Below are positions 19,138 through 27,932 of a DNA stretch of 64,000 bases, in pieces; positions within the stretch are counted from its first letter, which is position 1; each line of letters opens with the position of its first letter. The stretch is from Pantoea conspicua (GTDB taxonomy: Bacteria > Pseudomonadota > Gammaproteobacteria > Enterobacterales > Enterobacteriaceae): the NCBI RefSeq assembly GCF_002095315.1, contig NZ_MLFN01000003.1:62001-126000 (forward strand), read 5' to 3'. Both the position numbers and the translations under genes were made by a program. The notes beneath the pieces are model-generated. The model saw nothing but the letters and a program-made list of their open reading frames with translations. It ran no database searches and had not been told where the DNA came from.

Positions 19138-19697
19138 GGTTTTGCCACCACCAGTAAATAGCGCGCGCCCTCAGTCAGGTGCGCTTCAAAGGCCGATCTC
19201 CCGGTCAGATGAAAGCGTAAGCAGTCACCGGGACGTAAGCTCCACTGCTGTGCTGCCATGCTGATGGTCAGCCCGCCTTCACGTAACCAGATATGCTGCT
19301 CCATACCCTGAATCGGTGGAGCGTCATAATCGATACGCGCACCGGGCCGTAACTTGCCCTCTACCAATTCGCATCTAAAATGAGTAACAGGCGGTGACAC
19401 ATTTCGCCGGTGAAATCCACTGGCTTCATCACTCCATATGGGCTGCTGGTCATACGGGATCAGCAGCTTCGCATCCTCCTCCACTTCACTCAGCAGGCGC
19501 GACATCGTTAATCCGTAGGCCACGCACAGGCGATTGAGCAGTGCGGCGGTGGGACTGGTCTCGCTGCGCTCAATTCGTGATAATGAGGCGCGGCTGATAC
19601 CCGTTGCGATTGAAAGTTCATCCAGCGACCAGCCACGTTGCAAGCGTAATTCCGCCAGTCTCGCAGCCAGCCGTTGTTCGGTGTTCAGGTCCGGCAT
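19134..19697 (-). CDS. XRE-family regulator with C-terminal cupin domain
   Basis: A 187-residue transcription factor. Residues about 9-65 form a Cro/C1 helix-turn-helix (LRLQRGWSLDELSIATGISRASLSRIE region). The rest is a small-molecule cupin barrel (GARIDYDAPPIQGMEQHIWLREG, then LRPGDCLRFHLTGRS). This layout is known for regulators of amine, amino acid and antibiotic-modifying enzymes. It heads a two-gene unit with the GNAT gene. The long inverted repeat at 19765-19797, in the divergent gap to mlrA, is a candidate operator. Ligand unknown. Confidence 0.82.
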   Translation of the reverse strand: MPDLNTEQRLAARLAELRLQRGWSLDELSIATGISRASLSRIERSETSPTAALLNRLCVAYGLTMSRLLSEVEEDAKLLIPYDQQPIWSDEASGFHRRNVSPPVTHFRCELVEGKLRPGARIDYDAPPIQGMEQHIWLREGGLTISMAAQQWSLRPGDCLRFHLTGRSAFEAHLTEGARYLLVVAKP

Positions 19698-19764
19698 AGC
19701 ATCTTCTCATAATTGGGAATAGATTCTCTTATATGAGATATAGCTGAGAAATGACGCAGCGGTC

Positions 19765-19797
19765 AAGTTGTACATTCAAAAATGTATTGTACAACTT
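19765..19797. promoter_or_regulatory. Inverted repeat in the XRE-cupin/mlrA divergent region
   Basis: AAGTTGTACA (19765-19774) and TGTACAACTT (19788-19797) are perfect 10-bp inverted arms around 13 bases, which themselves contain ATT...AAT. It is a likely operator, for MlrA or for the XRE-cupin regulator. Which one cannot be told from sequence. Confidence 0.55.
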
Positions 19798-19847
19798 AGT
19801 TTGCTTCGTTATGGTAATTCCACTCAGATCAGTCTAAAGAGGAATTT

Positions 19848-20582
19848 ATGACCCTATACAGTATCGGCGACGTTGCCGAGCGCTGTGGCATAAACCCAGT
19901 GACCTTGCGTGCCTGGCAAAGACGTTATGGCTTACTGAAGCCGCAACGCACCGAAGGTGGGCATCGTCAATTTGATGAAGAAGATGTTCAGCGCATTGAA
20001 GAGATCATGCGCTGGATCGAAAGCGGCGTGCCGGTAGGCAAAGTTAAAGCGCTGCTGGAAGGCGGTGATGTCGATGCGCATGATGGCTGGACCACGCTGC
20101 AGGATGAGCTCATTGGCGTATTACGTCATGTCAGACCCGCCAAACTGCGTAATAAGATTGCGGCAATTGGTCGCGAACACCCAATAGATGCACTGATTGA
20201 TCACGTTTTTATGCCGGTGCGTCAGAAGCTCAGCCTTGATCAAAATACCGCCCGTACCATGTGCAGTCTGCTGGATGGCTTGCTGATTGACTATGTGGCG
20301 TTCTGCCTCACCGCCAGCCGCAAAAAAGCGGGCAAAGATGCCCTGATTATCGGCTGGGGCATTGACGACCGCACCCGCATCTGGCTGGAAGGCTGGCGCC
20401 TGTCTCAGCACGGCTGGCGGATCGATGTGCTGGCTGAACCGCTCGACGTTCCGCGCCCGGAGCTGTTTCCCGGCATGAATATGTTTGTGTTTACCGGTAA
20501 AAAACTGACCCGCCGTCAGCAGGATCAGCTGTCACACTGGCAGGAACAGGGTTACGCCGTGCGGTTGCACGAAACGCCCTGA
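19848..20582 (+). CDS. mlrA: MlrA, MerR-like activator of csgD/curli
   Basis: Transcription activator that in E. coli binds upstream of csgD and raises curli and cellulose production in stationary phase. The 244-residue product keeps the MerR DNA-binding domain almost unchanged ([35 protein letters not shown], about 4-45). It also has the E. coli-like C-terminal domain ([30 protein letters not shown]). It has an AGAGGAA ribosome site. It is followed by yohO and yehWXYZ in the E. coli order. A 33-base inverted repeat lies upstream. Confidence 0.93.
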   Translation: MTLYSIGDVAERCGINPVTLRAWQRRYGLLKPQRTEGGHRQFDEEDVQRIEEIMRWIESGVPVGKVKALLEGGDVDAHDGWTTLQDELIGVLRHVRPAKLRNKIAAIGREHPIDALIDHVFMPVRQKLSLDQNTARTMCSLLDGLLIDYVAFCLTASRKKAGKDALIIGWGIDDRTRIWLEGWRLSQHGWRIDVLAEPLDVPRPELFPGMNMFVFTGKKLTRRQQDQLSHWQEQGYAVRLHETP

Positions 20583-20667
20583 TGACAAAAACGCACGCTG
20601 GGCACTTTGCCTGCTGCCTTGCGCGCGCTATCATTCCCGCCTCATTACAACGCGCTCAGGTTTTCCC

Positions 20668-20775
20668 ATGAACTGGAAAAAAACATTCTTCGCTACGCTG
20701 TTTTTCATTATGGCGGCCGGCGGTACCAGCGGTCTGATGCTGGTCGGTTACTCTCTCATTGTTCACTCACGCTAA
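20668..20775 (+). CDS. yohO: YohO, 35-residue single-pass membrane protein
   Basis: Small inner-membrane protein of unknown role. The ORF is exactly 35 codons, the length of E. coli YohO, and lies in the same place between mlrA and yehW. It begins MNWKK, then a hydrophobic segment [20 protein letters not shown] and ends SLIVHSR. The pattern [13 protein letters not shown] parallels E. coli LGGIGGVMLAGYTFI. Its last 20 bases overlap the convergent end of yehW. No strong ribosome site is seen, which is common for such genes. Confidence 0.8.
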   Translation: MNWKKTFFATLFFIMAAGGTSGLMLVGYSLIVHSR

Positions 20776-21487
20776 ACCACCGCTGCAGGCGCTCGAACAG
20801 GCGATCGCTGACAATCGCCAGCAGCGCCACCAGTAACGCCCCCTGAATCACATACGCGGTATTAAACCCGCTTAAACCGATGATCACCGGTGAGCCCAGG
20901 CTTTTTGCCCCGACCGTTGAGGCGATAGCGGCTGTGCCAATGTTGATGATCACCGAGGTGCGGATGCCAGCGATAATCACCGGCGCAGCCAGCGCCAGCT
21001 CAATCTGCCATAAACGCTGCCAGGCGCTCATCCCGACGCCCTCGGCAATCTCCCGGCTGCTGGCAGGGACGCTGTCGATGCCCGCCAGCGTGCCTTGTAA
21101 GATCGGCAGCAAGCCATAGAGCAGCAGCGCCACCACCGCGGGCCAGGCACCAAACCCCATCACCGGCACCGCTATCGCCAGTACCGCCACCGGCGGAATG
21201 GTCTGTCCTGCCGCCACCAGGGTTTCCATTAACGGCCGGAACGCCCGACCGGCTTGCCGGGTGACCAGTATCCCACTCCCGACGCCGATCACTGTCGCCA
21301 GCAGACTTGCGGTAATCACCAGAAACAGATGCGCCAGCGTCAGTTGCCAGAAAGTCTCCTGCTGGTAAAGCGGCCGTGCCAGCTCAGGGAACCAGTGGTG
21401 GAACAGCGGCCCGCTATAGGGCATCAGCGTCAGCAGCGCGCCATACAGCAACACCAGCCACAACAGCGGATCGGTCAGCCAGCGCAT
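20756..21487 (-). CDS. yehW: YehW, osmoprotectant-type ABC transporter permease
   Basis: Inner-membrane permease of the YehZYXW (OsmF) importer, which has low affinity for glycine betaine in E. coli and is RpoS-regulated. The 243-residue protein has the MetI-type permease domain with several helices and an EAA loop ([24 protein letters not shown]). The start overlaps the end of yehX by 13 bases. It is the last gene of yehZYXW, convergent with yohO. Confidence 0.92.
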   Translation of the reverse strand: MRWLTDPLLWLVLLYGALLTLMPYSGPLFHHWFPELARPLYQQETFWQLTLAHLFLVITASLLATVIGVGSGILVTRQAGRAFRPLMETLVAAGQTIPPVAVLAIAVPVMGFGAWPAVVALLLYGLLPILQGTLAGIDSVPASSREIAEGVGMSAWQRLWQIELALAAPVIIAGIRTSVIINIGTAAIASTVGAKSLGSPVIIGLSGFNTAYVIQGALLVALLAIVSDRLFERLQRWFSVSEQ

Positions 21488-22422
21488 GCGGTCTCCTCGC
21501 GCAGCGTCAGTAGATCGTTGAAATAGAGCACGCCCAGCGGCTGTTGCAGTTCATCGATCACCGGCAGTTTGTCGGTGCGTCGGGTAATAAACTGCGATAG
21601 CGCTTCCCGTAGCGTCAGCCCGGCGGCGATCGGTTCGCCCATCAGCCATTCGCCACGTCGCACTGCATCACCGACCTGCCCCAGCGCCAGCAGCCGCACG
21701 CCCATTTCGCTGCGACCAAAGAAGTCCCGCACAAAATCATTTTTCGGCTGAGTCAGCAGCTCAGCCGGTTTACCCTGCTGGACGATCTCACCGTTATCCA
21801 TCAGCACAAGGCGATCGGCCAGCGTCAGCGCTTCATCAATGTCATGCGTCACCAGTACGATGGTGCGACCCGACAGTCGGTGAATACGTAACATCTCCTG
21901 TTGCAGCGCACCGCGGGTCACCGGATCGAGCGCGCCAAAGGGTTCATCCATCAGCAACACTTCCGGATCGGCCGCCAGCGCGCGCGCCACGCCCACCCGC
22001 TGCTGCTGTCCACCAGACAGCTGATGCGGATAGCGGTTCAGCAGTTGCGCATCGAGATTCAGCAATGCCAGTAACGCCGTTATCCGCTGCGTTACTTCTC
22101 TTTTTGACCAGCCGAGCAGCGCCGGAACCGTGGCGATATTTTTCTCTACCGTCCAGTGTGGAAACAGGCCGATCGACTGAATGGCATAGCCCATCCGCCG
22201 CCGCAGGGCGCGGGCATCAAGCTGGCGAATCGACTCACCGGCGAAACGGATCTCGCCGCTGTCGAACTCTACCAGCCGGTTGATCATCTTCAGGGTGGTC
22301 GATTTACCGGAACCGGAGGTGCCCAGCAGCACGCAGAACTCCCCTTCCGCCACTGTCAATGAGAGATCGCTGACCGCCGCTTTACCGTTGAAGGCACGCG
22401 AAACTCCCTTAAATTCAATCAT
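21475..22422 (-). CDS. yehX: YehX, osmoprotectant-type ABC transporter ATPase
   Basis: ATPase of the YehZYXW importer. The 315-residue protein has Walker [10 protein letters not shown] (about 34-42), signature [15 protein letters not shown], Walker [12 protein letters not shown] and switch VTHDIDEAL. Residues about 225-310 hold a CBS-type region ([24 protein letters not shown]) that in OpuA/ProV relatives senses ionic strength. It overlaps yehY by 8 bases and yehW by 13. Confidence 0.93.
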   Translation of the reverse strand: MIEFKGVSRAFNGKAAVSDLSLTVAEGEFCVLLGTSGSGKSTTLKMINRLVEFDSGEIRFAGESIRQLDARALRRRMGYAIQSIGLFPHWTVEKNIATVPALLGWSKREVTQRITALLALLNLDAQLLNRYPHQLSGGQQQRVGVARALAADPEVLLMDEPFGALDPVTRGALQQEMLRIHRLSGRTIVLVTHDIDEALTLADRLVLMDNGEIVQQGKPAELLTQPKNDFVRDFFGRSEMGVRLLALGQVGDAVRRGEWLMGEPIAAGLTLREALSQFITRRTDKLPVIDELQQPLGVLYFNDLLTLREETACAG

Positions 22423-23590
22423 CTTTTTTCTCCAGCAGTGAGATCAGCAGGCGGAACAGGGCATCGACGGTGACCGCCAGCGCAATTACCGGGATCACAC
22501 CCAGCAGCACCAGATCCAGCGCACTGCTCAACAGGCCCTGAAAAATAATCGCGCCAAAGCCACCCGCGCCTATCAGCGCCGCGACCACCGCCATTCCCAG
22601 GGTTTGCACCACCACCACCCGCAGACCCGCCAGCCACACCGGCAGTGCCAGCGGCACATCGACCGCAAAAAACTGTTGCCAGCCGCTCATGCCGACGCCG
22701 CGCGCGCTTTCACGCACCTCCTGCGGGACCTGTTGCAGCCCGACCACCACGCTACGCACCAGCGGCAGTAAGGCGTACAGCACCAGCGCGATCAGGGCCG
22801 GCGCCATGCCGATGCCACTGATACCCCAGTCACCCAGCCACGGAAAACGCAGTGCCAGTCCCGCCAGCGGGGCAATCAGCAGGCCAAACAGCGCCACCGA
22901 CGGCACAGTCTGGATCACATTCAGCACACCGAACACCGCGCTCTGCCAGCGAGGCTGCCGGAACAGCAGAATACCCAGCGGCAGTGCAATAAGCAGTGCG
23001 GGCAGGACGGTTCCGGCCAGCAAGGTCAGATGACGCACCAGCGCGGCGTCAAACACCGTCTGGCGATTGGCATACTCTTTCAGCAGGGAGAGATCATTAA
23101 GCTGGCCGCTGAACAGCAGCAACAGCGGCAACAGCCACACCTGCAGGTTAAGCAGCAGCTGCGCCAGCCGGTGGCGAGTCAGTTGCCGCACGGTATCGGT
23201 AATCAGCAGCAGCAGCAGCGCCCCGCTGCACCACATGCCGCTGGCAAAGCTGGTGCGCGCCAGCCGGCTGCCGTGCTGGCTGAGCAGCGTCGCCTGATTG
23301 CCACTTAGCCAGATCATCGCCGCCAGCATCAGTTCAGCCGACAACAGCGCCAGGCTAAAGCTGATGCGCGACGGCGGAAACCACAGCAGCAGCCATAATA
23401 CCGCCAGGGGTGGCAGCACCACCGCCGACTGACTGATCTGCCAGCCCATCATGGGCTCGCCTGCGACCAGCCGGTTGGGCGCAAACGTCAGAAAGGGCAG
23501 CGCCACCAGTGACAGGCTGAGCAGCACCAGCAGCAGCAGCGCAACGGGTTGCTGGCCCGGCCGTCGTATCGCTTCCCGCGATATCCGCAT
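22415..23590 (-). CDS. yehY: YehY, osmoprotectant-type ABC transporter permease with extra N-terminal helices
   Basis: Second permease of the YehZYXW importer, 391 residues as in the family. The N-terminal half holds several additional helices absent from YehW. The C-terminal half is the transport domain with EAA loop ([20 protein letters not shown]). It starts 3 bases after yehZ and overlaps yehX, so the four genes form one operon. Confidence 0.92.
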   Translation of the reverse strand: MRISREAIRRPGQQPVALLLLVLLSLSLVALPFLTFAPNRLVAGEPMMGWQISQSAVVLPPLAVLWLLLWFPPSRISFSLALLSAELMLAAMIWLSGNQATLLSQHGSRLARTSFASGMWCSGALLLLLITDTVRQLTRHRLAQLLLNLQVWLLPLLLLFSGQLNDLSLLKEYANRQTVFDAALVRHLTLLAGTVLPALLIALPLGILLFRQPRWQSAVFGVLNVIQTVPSVALFGLLIAPLAGLALRFPWLGDWGISGIGMAPALIALVLYALLPLVRSVVVGLQQVPQEVRESARGVGMSGWQQFFAVDVPLALPVWLAGLRVVVVQTLGMAVVAALIGAGGFGAIIFQGLLSSALDLVLLGVIPVIALAVTVDALFRLLISLLEKKDD

Positions 23591-23593
23591 CGG

Positions 23594-24505
23594 TTACAGC
23601 AGCTTCTGCTGTTGCAGCCATTCTTTCGCCACGCTGCTGGCATCCTGGCCATCGACCGCGATTCTGGCGTTCAGCTGTTGCAGCGTTTTCTCGTCGAGCG
23701 CGCTGAATACCGGCTTCAGCCACGCATCAATCTGCGGATAGGCTTTCAGCACGGATTCACGAATTACCGGCGTTGGCGCATAGATCGGCTGTACGCCTTT
23801 TGGATCGCTCAGTGTCTGTAAACCCAGCGCTGCCACCGGACCGTCAGTGCCGTAGGCCATTGCCGCGTTGACGCCTGAGGTTTGCTGCGCCGCCGCACTG
23901 ATCGTCACCGCGGTATCCCCGCCCGCCAGCGACAGCAACTGATCCTGATTAAGATCAAAGCCATAAGCCTTTTCAAACGCCGGTAATGCATCGCTGCGCT
24001 CAATAAATTCTGCCGAGGCGGCCAGTTTGAACGTGCCGCCTTTTTTCAGCCAGGCGCTGAGGTCGGCCAGTGAGGTAAGCTGGTTTTTCTCTGCCAGATC
24101 TTTACGCACCGCAATGGTCCAGGTGTTGTTGGCGGGCGCAGGCGTCAGCCACACCAGATGATTCTTTTCAGCATCCAGTTTTTTAACTTTTTCGTAGCCC
24201 TGACGGGCATTTTTCCAGGCACTGTCTTTTTCATCATTGAAGAAAAAGGCACCGTTACCGGTATATTCCGGATAAATATCCAGCTCGCCAGCGGTGATAG
24301 CCCCGCGCACCACCTGCGTGGTCCCCAGCTGGATTTTATTGACGGTTTTCACGCCATGCTTCTCCAGCACCTGCAAAATCACATTACCCAGCAGCGATCC
24401 TTCAGTATCAATTTTCGACCCGACCCGCACCGGATCGGCCGCGTGTGCGAGACCCAGACTGAGCAGCAAGGCGCTCAGTCCGACCCAACCCCGAATTCTG
24501 ACCAT
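23594..24505 (-). CDS. yehZ: YehZ (OsmF), periplasmic glycine betaine-type binding protein
   Basis: Substrate-binding protein of the YehZYXW importer. The 303-residue product has a signal peptide ending near LAHA (residues 1-22) and an OpuAC/QAT-type domain. VRVGSKIDTEGSLLGN, YPEYTGNGAFFF, TPAPANNTWTIAV and MAYGTDGPVAALGL follow E. coli YehZ almost residue for residue. It leads the operon. In E. coli the next gene is bglX; here a 14.5-kb accessory block intervenes. Confidence 0.94.
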   Translation of the reverse strand: MVRIRGWVGLSALLLSLGLAHAADPVRVGSKIDTEGSLLGNVILQVLEKHGVKTVNKIQLGTTQVVRGAITAGELDIYPEYTGNGAFFFNDEKDSAWKNARQGYEKVKKLDAEKNHLVWLTPAPANNTWTIAVRKDLAEKNQLTSLADLSAWLKKGGTFKLAASAEFIERSDALPAFEKAYGFDLNQDQLLSLAGGDTAVTISAAAQQTSGVNAAMAYGTDGPVAALGLQTLSDPKGVQPIYAPTPVIRESVLKAYPQIDAWLKPVFSALDEKTLQQLNARIAVDGQDASSVAKEWLQQQKLL

Positions 24506-24763
24506 GACTCATTCCTTATCGCGTGTTATTGCCTGTTGTGACAGACAGTTGTTATCGATCGTACTCACGCCGGTAGCACCTGACAGATGCTACGCTATTC
24601 CGGCCAGGCAGCAGCGCACCCTGATAAATGCCGTAGCCTGACGCACAGCGGTTTGGTTAGCCGCTTTAAAAGCGTAGCCTGGCTATGCCGGACCGTAGAT
24701 GACTTTATCGCAAACTGATAACAATTTGAGATTAAAAACGTATTGATCATAACTGAAATGAAT
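24506..24763. other. Divergent intergenic region, yehZ to MFS gene
   Basis: About 260 bases that must hold the yehZ promoter (minus strand) and part of the MFS promoter. GTAGCCTG occurs twice near 24632 and 24674, but no clear promoter core or complete repeat could be fixed. The MetJ-like boxes begin at 24764. Confidence 0.4.
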
Positions 24764-24787
24764 TTACGTCTGGGCGTCTAAACGGCT
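24764..24787 (+). promoter_or_regulatory. Three contiguous MetJ-box-like octamers
   Basis: TTACGTCT, GGGCGTCT and AAACGGCT follow one another without gaps. Each matches 6 of 8 positions of the met box AGACGTCT. MetJ binds two or more tandem boxes cooperatively, so this is a candidate methionine-repression site 44-67 bases before the MFS start. No experimental support is known to me. Confidence 0.4.
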
Positions 24788-24830
24788 ATCCTCGGTGCCC
24801 TGTTTTCAAAAATAAAAGAATCACAACATC

Positions 24831-26306
24831 ATGTCCGACCTGATCTCTTCCGCCCATGTGGCGACAACAGGGAGTGCGCCGACCGGCGAAACGCAGTGGA
24901 TCCGCAGCGCGGCCGATGTCTCCCGTTTAGTCAACAGCGGCGATAGCGCCCGCAATAATGCGCGAATTGTGGTTGCCATCGCGCTCGGTGGCGTGTTCCT
25001 CGACGCGTACGATCTCGGCGCGCTGGCGTTTGGTATCAAAGACATCGCGCGCGAGTTTAATCTCAGCCCGACCGGCACCGGCATGGTTGCTTCGGCCATC
25101 ACCTTCGGTGCGATTATTGGCGCGCTGATTGGCGGCTACCTGACCGATAAAATTGGCCGTTATCGGGTCTTTATGGCCGATATGTTCTTTTTTGTGGTAG
25201 CGGCGATCGCCTGTGCCTTTGCGCCGAACGAATATGTGCTGGGCGGCGCGCGCTTTGTGATGGGTCTTGGCGTTGGCATCGATCTGCCGGTGGCGATGGC
25301 GTTTCTGGCGGAATTTTCAAAGCTGCGCGGTAAAGGTAATAAGGCAGCCAGCGTGGCGATGTGGTGTCCGACCTGGTATGCGGCAATCAGCATCTCTTAT
25401 CTGCTGGTGCTACTGCTGTATGCCGTCCTGCCGGAAAGCCACACTGACTGGTTGTGGCGGCTTATTCTCGGCTTTGGTGCGGTACCGGCGATCATCATCA
25501 TCGCCATTCGCAGCCGTTACATGAGCGAGTCGCCGGTGTGGGCCGCAAATCAGGGCGATCTGCAAGGCGCCGCCTCCATTTTACGCAGCGCATGGAACAT
25601 TAACGCCCAGGTGGCGCAGGATGCGGCCCTCACGCCCGTCAGACCGGCACGACCGGCCAGCTGGCGTAACTACGGCGCGCTGCTGCAGGGGGTCTATCGA
25701 CGCCGTACTCTGCTGGCGACCATCACCTCCATTGCCTCCTCCTTCGCCTATAACGCAGTGGCGTTTGGCCTGCCGGTGATTATCACCAGCTTCTTTGCTC
25801 AGTCGATGCTGACTACCATTCTGGTGTCGCTGGCGCTGAATCTGCTGTTTGCTTTTGTCGGCGGTATTCTGGCGGTGCGGCTGGTGCCGCGTCTCGGGGC
25901 CTGGAAAATGTCGGTGGCCGGTTATGCCTGTCAGTGCGTGGCGCTGCTCGGGCTGGCGCTGATTGGTCGTCCGGAAGGCGGCCAGGAAGCGGCGCTGGCG
26001 ATTGGTATGCTGGCGCTGTTCCTGTTTGGTCAGGGCTTCGGTCCCGGTTCGCATACCATGACCTTTGCCTCACTCAGCTATCCGACCTCACTGCGCGGCG
26101 TCGGCGTTGGCTTTAACCAGACGCTGATGCGTGGCAGTTCGACCCTGTCGCTGTTTCTGTTTCCTGTGCTGGTCGCCGCGCTGGGGACCGGCGTGTTCTG
26201 GGTCATTTTCCTGGCACCGCTGACGGGTCTGCTGGCGTTGCTGGTGATCCGCTGGGAACCGTCAGGCTACGATGTTGATGCTGAGGATTTTGAGCTGCCG
26301 CGATAA
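24831..26306 (+). CDS. MFS transporter (metabolite:H+ symporter type)
   Basis: A 491-residue inner-membrane carrier with about 12 helices and a long hydrophilic N-terminus of some 40 residues. The family signature between helices 2 and 3 is GGYLTDKIGRYR (about 103-114), and LRGVGVGFNQTLMRG marks the C-terminal half. It is closest in style to sugar or aromatic-acid type symporters. The substrate is not deducible. Three MetJ-like boxes upstream hint at a methionine-linked compound, which is speculation. It is monocistronic. Confidence 0.78.
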   Translation: MSDLISSAHVATTGSAPTGETQWIRSAADVSRLVNSGDSARNNARIVVAIALGGVFLDAYDLGALAFGIKDIAREFNLSPTGTGMVASAITFGAIIGALIGGYLTDKIGRYRVFMADMFFFVVAAIACAFAPNEYVLGGARFVMGLGVGIDLPVAMAFLAEFSKLRGKGNKAASVAMWCPTWYAAISISYLLVLLLYAVLPESHTDWLWRLILGFGAVPAIIIIAIRSRYMSESPVWAANQGDLQGAASILRSAWNINAQVAQDAALTPVRPARPASWRNYGALLQGVYRRRTLLATITSIASSFAYNAVAFGLPVIITSFFAQSMLTTILVSLALNLLFAFVGGILAVRLVPRLGAWKMSVAGYACQCVALLGLALIGRPEGGQEAALAIGMLALFLFGQGFGPGSHTMTFASLSYPTSLRGVGVGFNQTLMRGSSTLSLFLFPVLVAALGTGVFWVIFLAPLTGLLALLVIRWEPSGYDVDAEDFELPR

Positions 26307-26342
26307 ATCAAAACCCGTTTTGTAAGTTAAGCGCTGGCTCAG

Positions 26343-26417
26343 GGAGCAAACGTCCTCCGCAAAGAAGCAAAAGACGCCCTCCCTGGCCCGCGATGCTTTA
26401 CTAAGAACGTTTGCTCC
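26343..26417. repeat. Inverted repeat after the MFS gene
   Basis: GGAGCAAACGT (26343-26353) and ACGTTTGCTCC (26407-26417) are perfect 11-bp arms 53 bases apart. It could be a small mobile-element relic or an extended hairpin. No flanking target duplication was recognised. The rest of 26307-26557 holds nothing else I can support. Confidence 0.5.
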
Positions 26418-26557
26418 TGTCGCTTTACGTTTTGTCGCTGCCTGAGAATATGGAGCAATGAATTATTAATACATTACAGAAAGTTAATGAACTCATCTCA
26501 GTTCAAATCAACGTATAAATCGTCAGTGTCAAAACCTCCCACGCGGCCACATAGCAC

Positions 26558-26625
26558 TTCACCGTACGCCATTGACTTACTCTATTTGCATGTTAACATG
26601 ATTTCACCCTACGCCATTGACGTAC
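26558..26625. promoter_or_regulatory. Toxin-antitoxin control region: 23-bp direct repeats around a palindrome
   Basis: Two 23-bp direct repeats (26558-26580 and 26603-26625, 21 of 23 identical, core ACGCCATTGAC) flank CATGTTAACATG, a perfect 12-bp palindrome at 26589-26600. A plausible promoter lies inside: TTGACT (26572-26577), 16 bases, TAACAT (26594-26599). The palindrome covers the -10, as expected for antitoxin autorepression. Confidence 0.6.
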
Positions 26626-26629
26626 AGAC

Positions 26630-26941
26630 ATGTTATTTATTGAGACTCCTGTATTCACGGAAGATGTAAAGGAACTACTCAGCGATGATGAATATCGCGA
26701 GTTTCAAGAATTCATGGCTGACAATCCAGGCTGGGGTGATGTTATCCAGAATACGGGCGGTCTGCGTAAAGTTCGCTGGGCGGCCAAAGGCAAAGGTAAG
26801 CGTGGCGGCGTTCGGGTGATTTATTATTATAAAGTCTCTGAATCACAAATCAGGCTGTTGCTGATTTATAAAAAAGGCGTCCAGGATGATTTATCCGAGG
26901 ATGAAAAAAATCTGTTAAGGGCGTTGAACGAGGGCTGGTAA
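26630..26941 (+). CDS. RelE/HigB-family toxin
   Basis: A 103-residue protein of the RelE/ParE superfamily (HigB-type mRNA interferase of the toxin-first kind). The core is visible: FTEDVKELLSDDEYREFQEF, GLRKVRWAAKGKGKRGGVRVIYYY (about 44-67, basic strand that contacts RNA) and LLLIYKKGVQDDL (about 78-90). It acts as a ribosome-dependent RNase in studied relatives. The ribosome site is weak, which is fitting for low toxin yield. Its stop overlaps the antitoxin start by one base (TAATG), typical of toxin-first HigBA pairs. Confidence 0.82.
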   Translation: MLFIETPVFTEDVKELLSDDEYREFQEFMADNPGWGDVIQNTGGLRKVRWAAKGKGKRGGVRVIYYYKVSESQIRLLLIYKKGVQDDLSEDEKNLLRALNEGW

Positions 26942-27234
26942 TGGACAAAAAACTGTTTGAGCGTTTGAAAGAAAGCATGACGCAGATGAATGAGATTGTC
27001 GAAGGCTCCCGCGAGCCTTCCCGCGAAATCACGGTCACTGCGGTTAAAGTCAAAGCAATCAGAAACGCGACTGGTCTTTCACAAAGCGGGTTCGCTAAGC
27101 TGATTTCGGTGAATGTAGACACGCTAAAAAACTGGGAACAGGGACGACGTGAGCCAACCGGCCCAGCTAAAGCTTTACTCCGGGCCATAGAACGCGATCC
27201 GCAGCATGTCATCCCGGCTCTTGCGGATAAATAG
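26941..27234 (+). CDS. HigA-family antitoxin (XRE helix-turn-helix)
   Basis: A 97-residue antitoxin and autorepressor. The N-terminal half (about 1-40) is polar and likely toxin-binding. The C-terminal half is a Cro/C1-type helix-turn-helix (VKAIRNATGLSQSGFAKLISVNVDTLKNWEQGRR region). This order, with the DNA-binding domain last, is known for HigA antitoxins of this group. Coupled to the toxin by one-base overlap. The palindrome CATGTTAACATG upstream of the toxin is the probable operator. Confidence 0.82.
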   Translation: MDKKLFERLKESMTQMNEIVEGSREPSREITVTAVKVKAIRNATGLSQSGFAKLISVNVDTLKNWEQGRREPTGPAKALLRAIERDPQHVIPALADK

Positions 27235-27689
27235 CCATTTCAGAAACCGGCTTTTGTGCTGGTTAGCGGGGATTAATCCGGGAAGCCAGAGAAAAATTAA
27301 ATAAGAATTAAGCTAAAGAGAAAAAGGAATTTTCAAACAGCTCAATAAAGAGGCTGAAAAAACGATGAATACGAGCGGAATCGATTTCGTCGTCTGCAAT
27401 GAGTAACCCCTCAGTTATTTGCCAGAGTTCTGACAGATAAAGGGTTATCTGGACTGAACCAGATAACCACCTACACAAAGCAATAATAAGCCTTAAACAT
27501 CATGAAAATTGCAATGATTTTCCCGATAGCCTTCTCTAATTCTAAGCGCATCTTCCTGGTGCTTATTATTTGTAACTTGTTAACATAACTTTGCATAATA
27601 GTCTTATTACTTCCCTGACTTATGAACTATTTGAGTCTTGTAACGTTTGGCCTTACCATCAAAATCTACCACAACAAAAAGGAGTTTAA
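27235..27689. other. Intergenic region with hairpins, no gene seen
   Basis: It contains a perfect hairpin (GGTTATCTGG 27443-27452, CCAGATAACC 27459-27468) without a T run. It also has 10-bp inverted arms AATAATAAGC (27482-27491) and GCTTATTATT (27561-27570) 69 bases apart, possibly the ends of a tiny decayed mobile element. The stretch is clearly AT-richer than the hut or yeh genes. GGAG at 27681-27684 is the ribosome site of the broken gene that follows. Confidence 0.45.
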
Positions 27690-27932
27690 ATATACACATA
27701 TCAGATGGTTCAGATTCCACCCAACATTTCAGTCAAGGCAAAAGACAACAAGAATGGAATTGCCGCAGCATACCTGGAGCAAGAGGTTAATTAATGGGCT
27801 GCTGAAGGCTGGGAGTTCCAACGTGTTGACACCATTGGTATAGATGAACAGCCAGTATGCTTTGGCGGAAATAAATCCACCCTGACTCACTATTATGTCA
27901 TTACCTTCAGAAAAGAAGCTGCAAGTGATTAA
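27690..27932 (+). pseudogene. Broken small gene (DUF4177-like) upstream of a yidD paralogue
   Basis: A reading frame of about 80 codons is conserved in style but carries two lesions. The codon with correct spacing after GGAG (27681-27684) is ATA at 27690 where ATG is expected, followed by YTYQMVQIPPN. The codon at 27792-27794 is TAA, between LEQEVN and WAAEGWEFQRVDTIGI. After the stop the frame stays open through THYYVITFRK to a natural stop at 27930. This pattern resembles small DUF4177-type proteins; I infer Glu or a similar codon became TAA. Its natural end overlaps the start of the yidD paralogue by 8 bases. Confidence 0.65.

Noticed and set aside
27482-27570. MITE ends from the 10-bp inverted arms
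   Set aside because: Only 10 bp match, no target duplication was seen and AT-rich sequence makes chance matches likely; kept only as a note.
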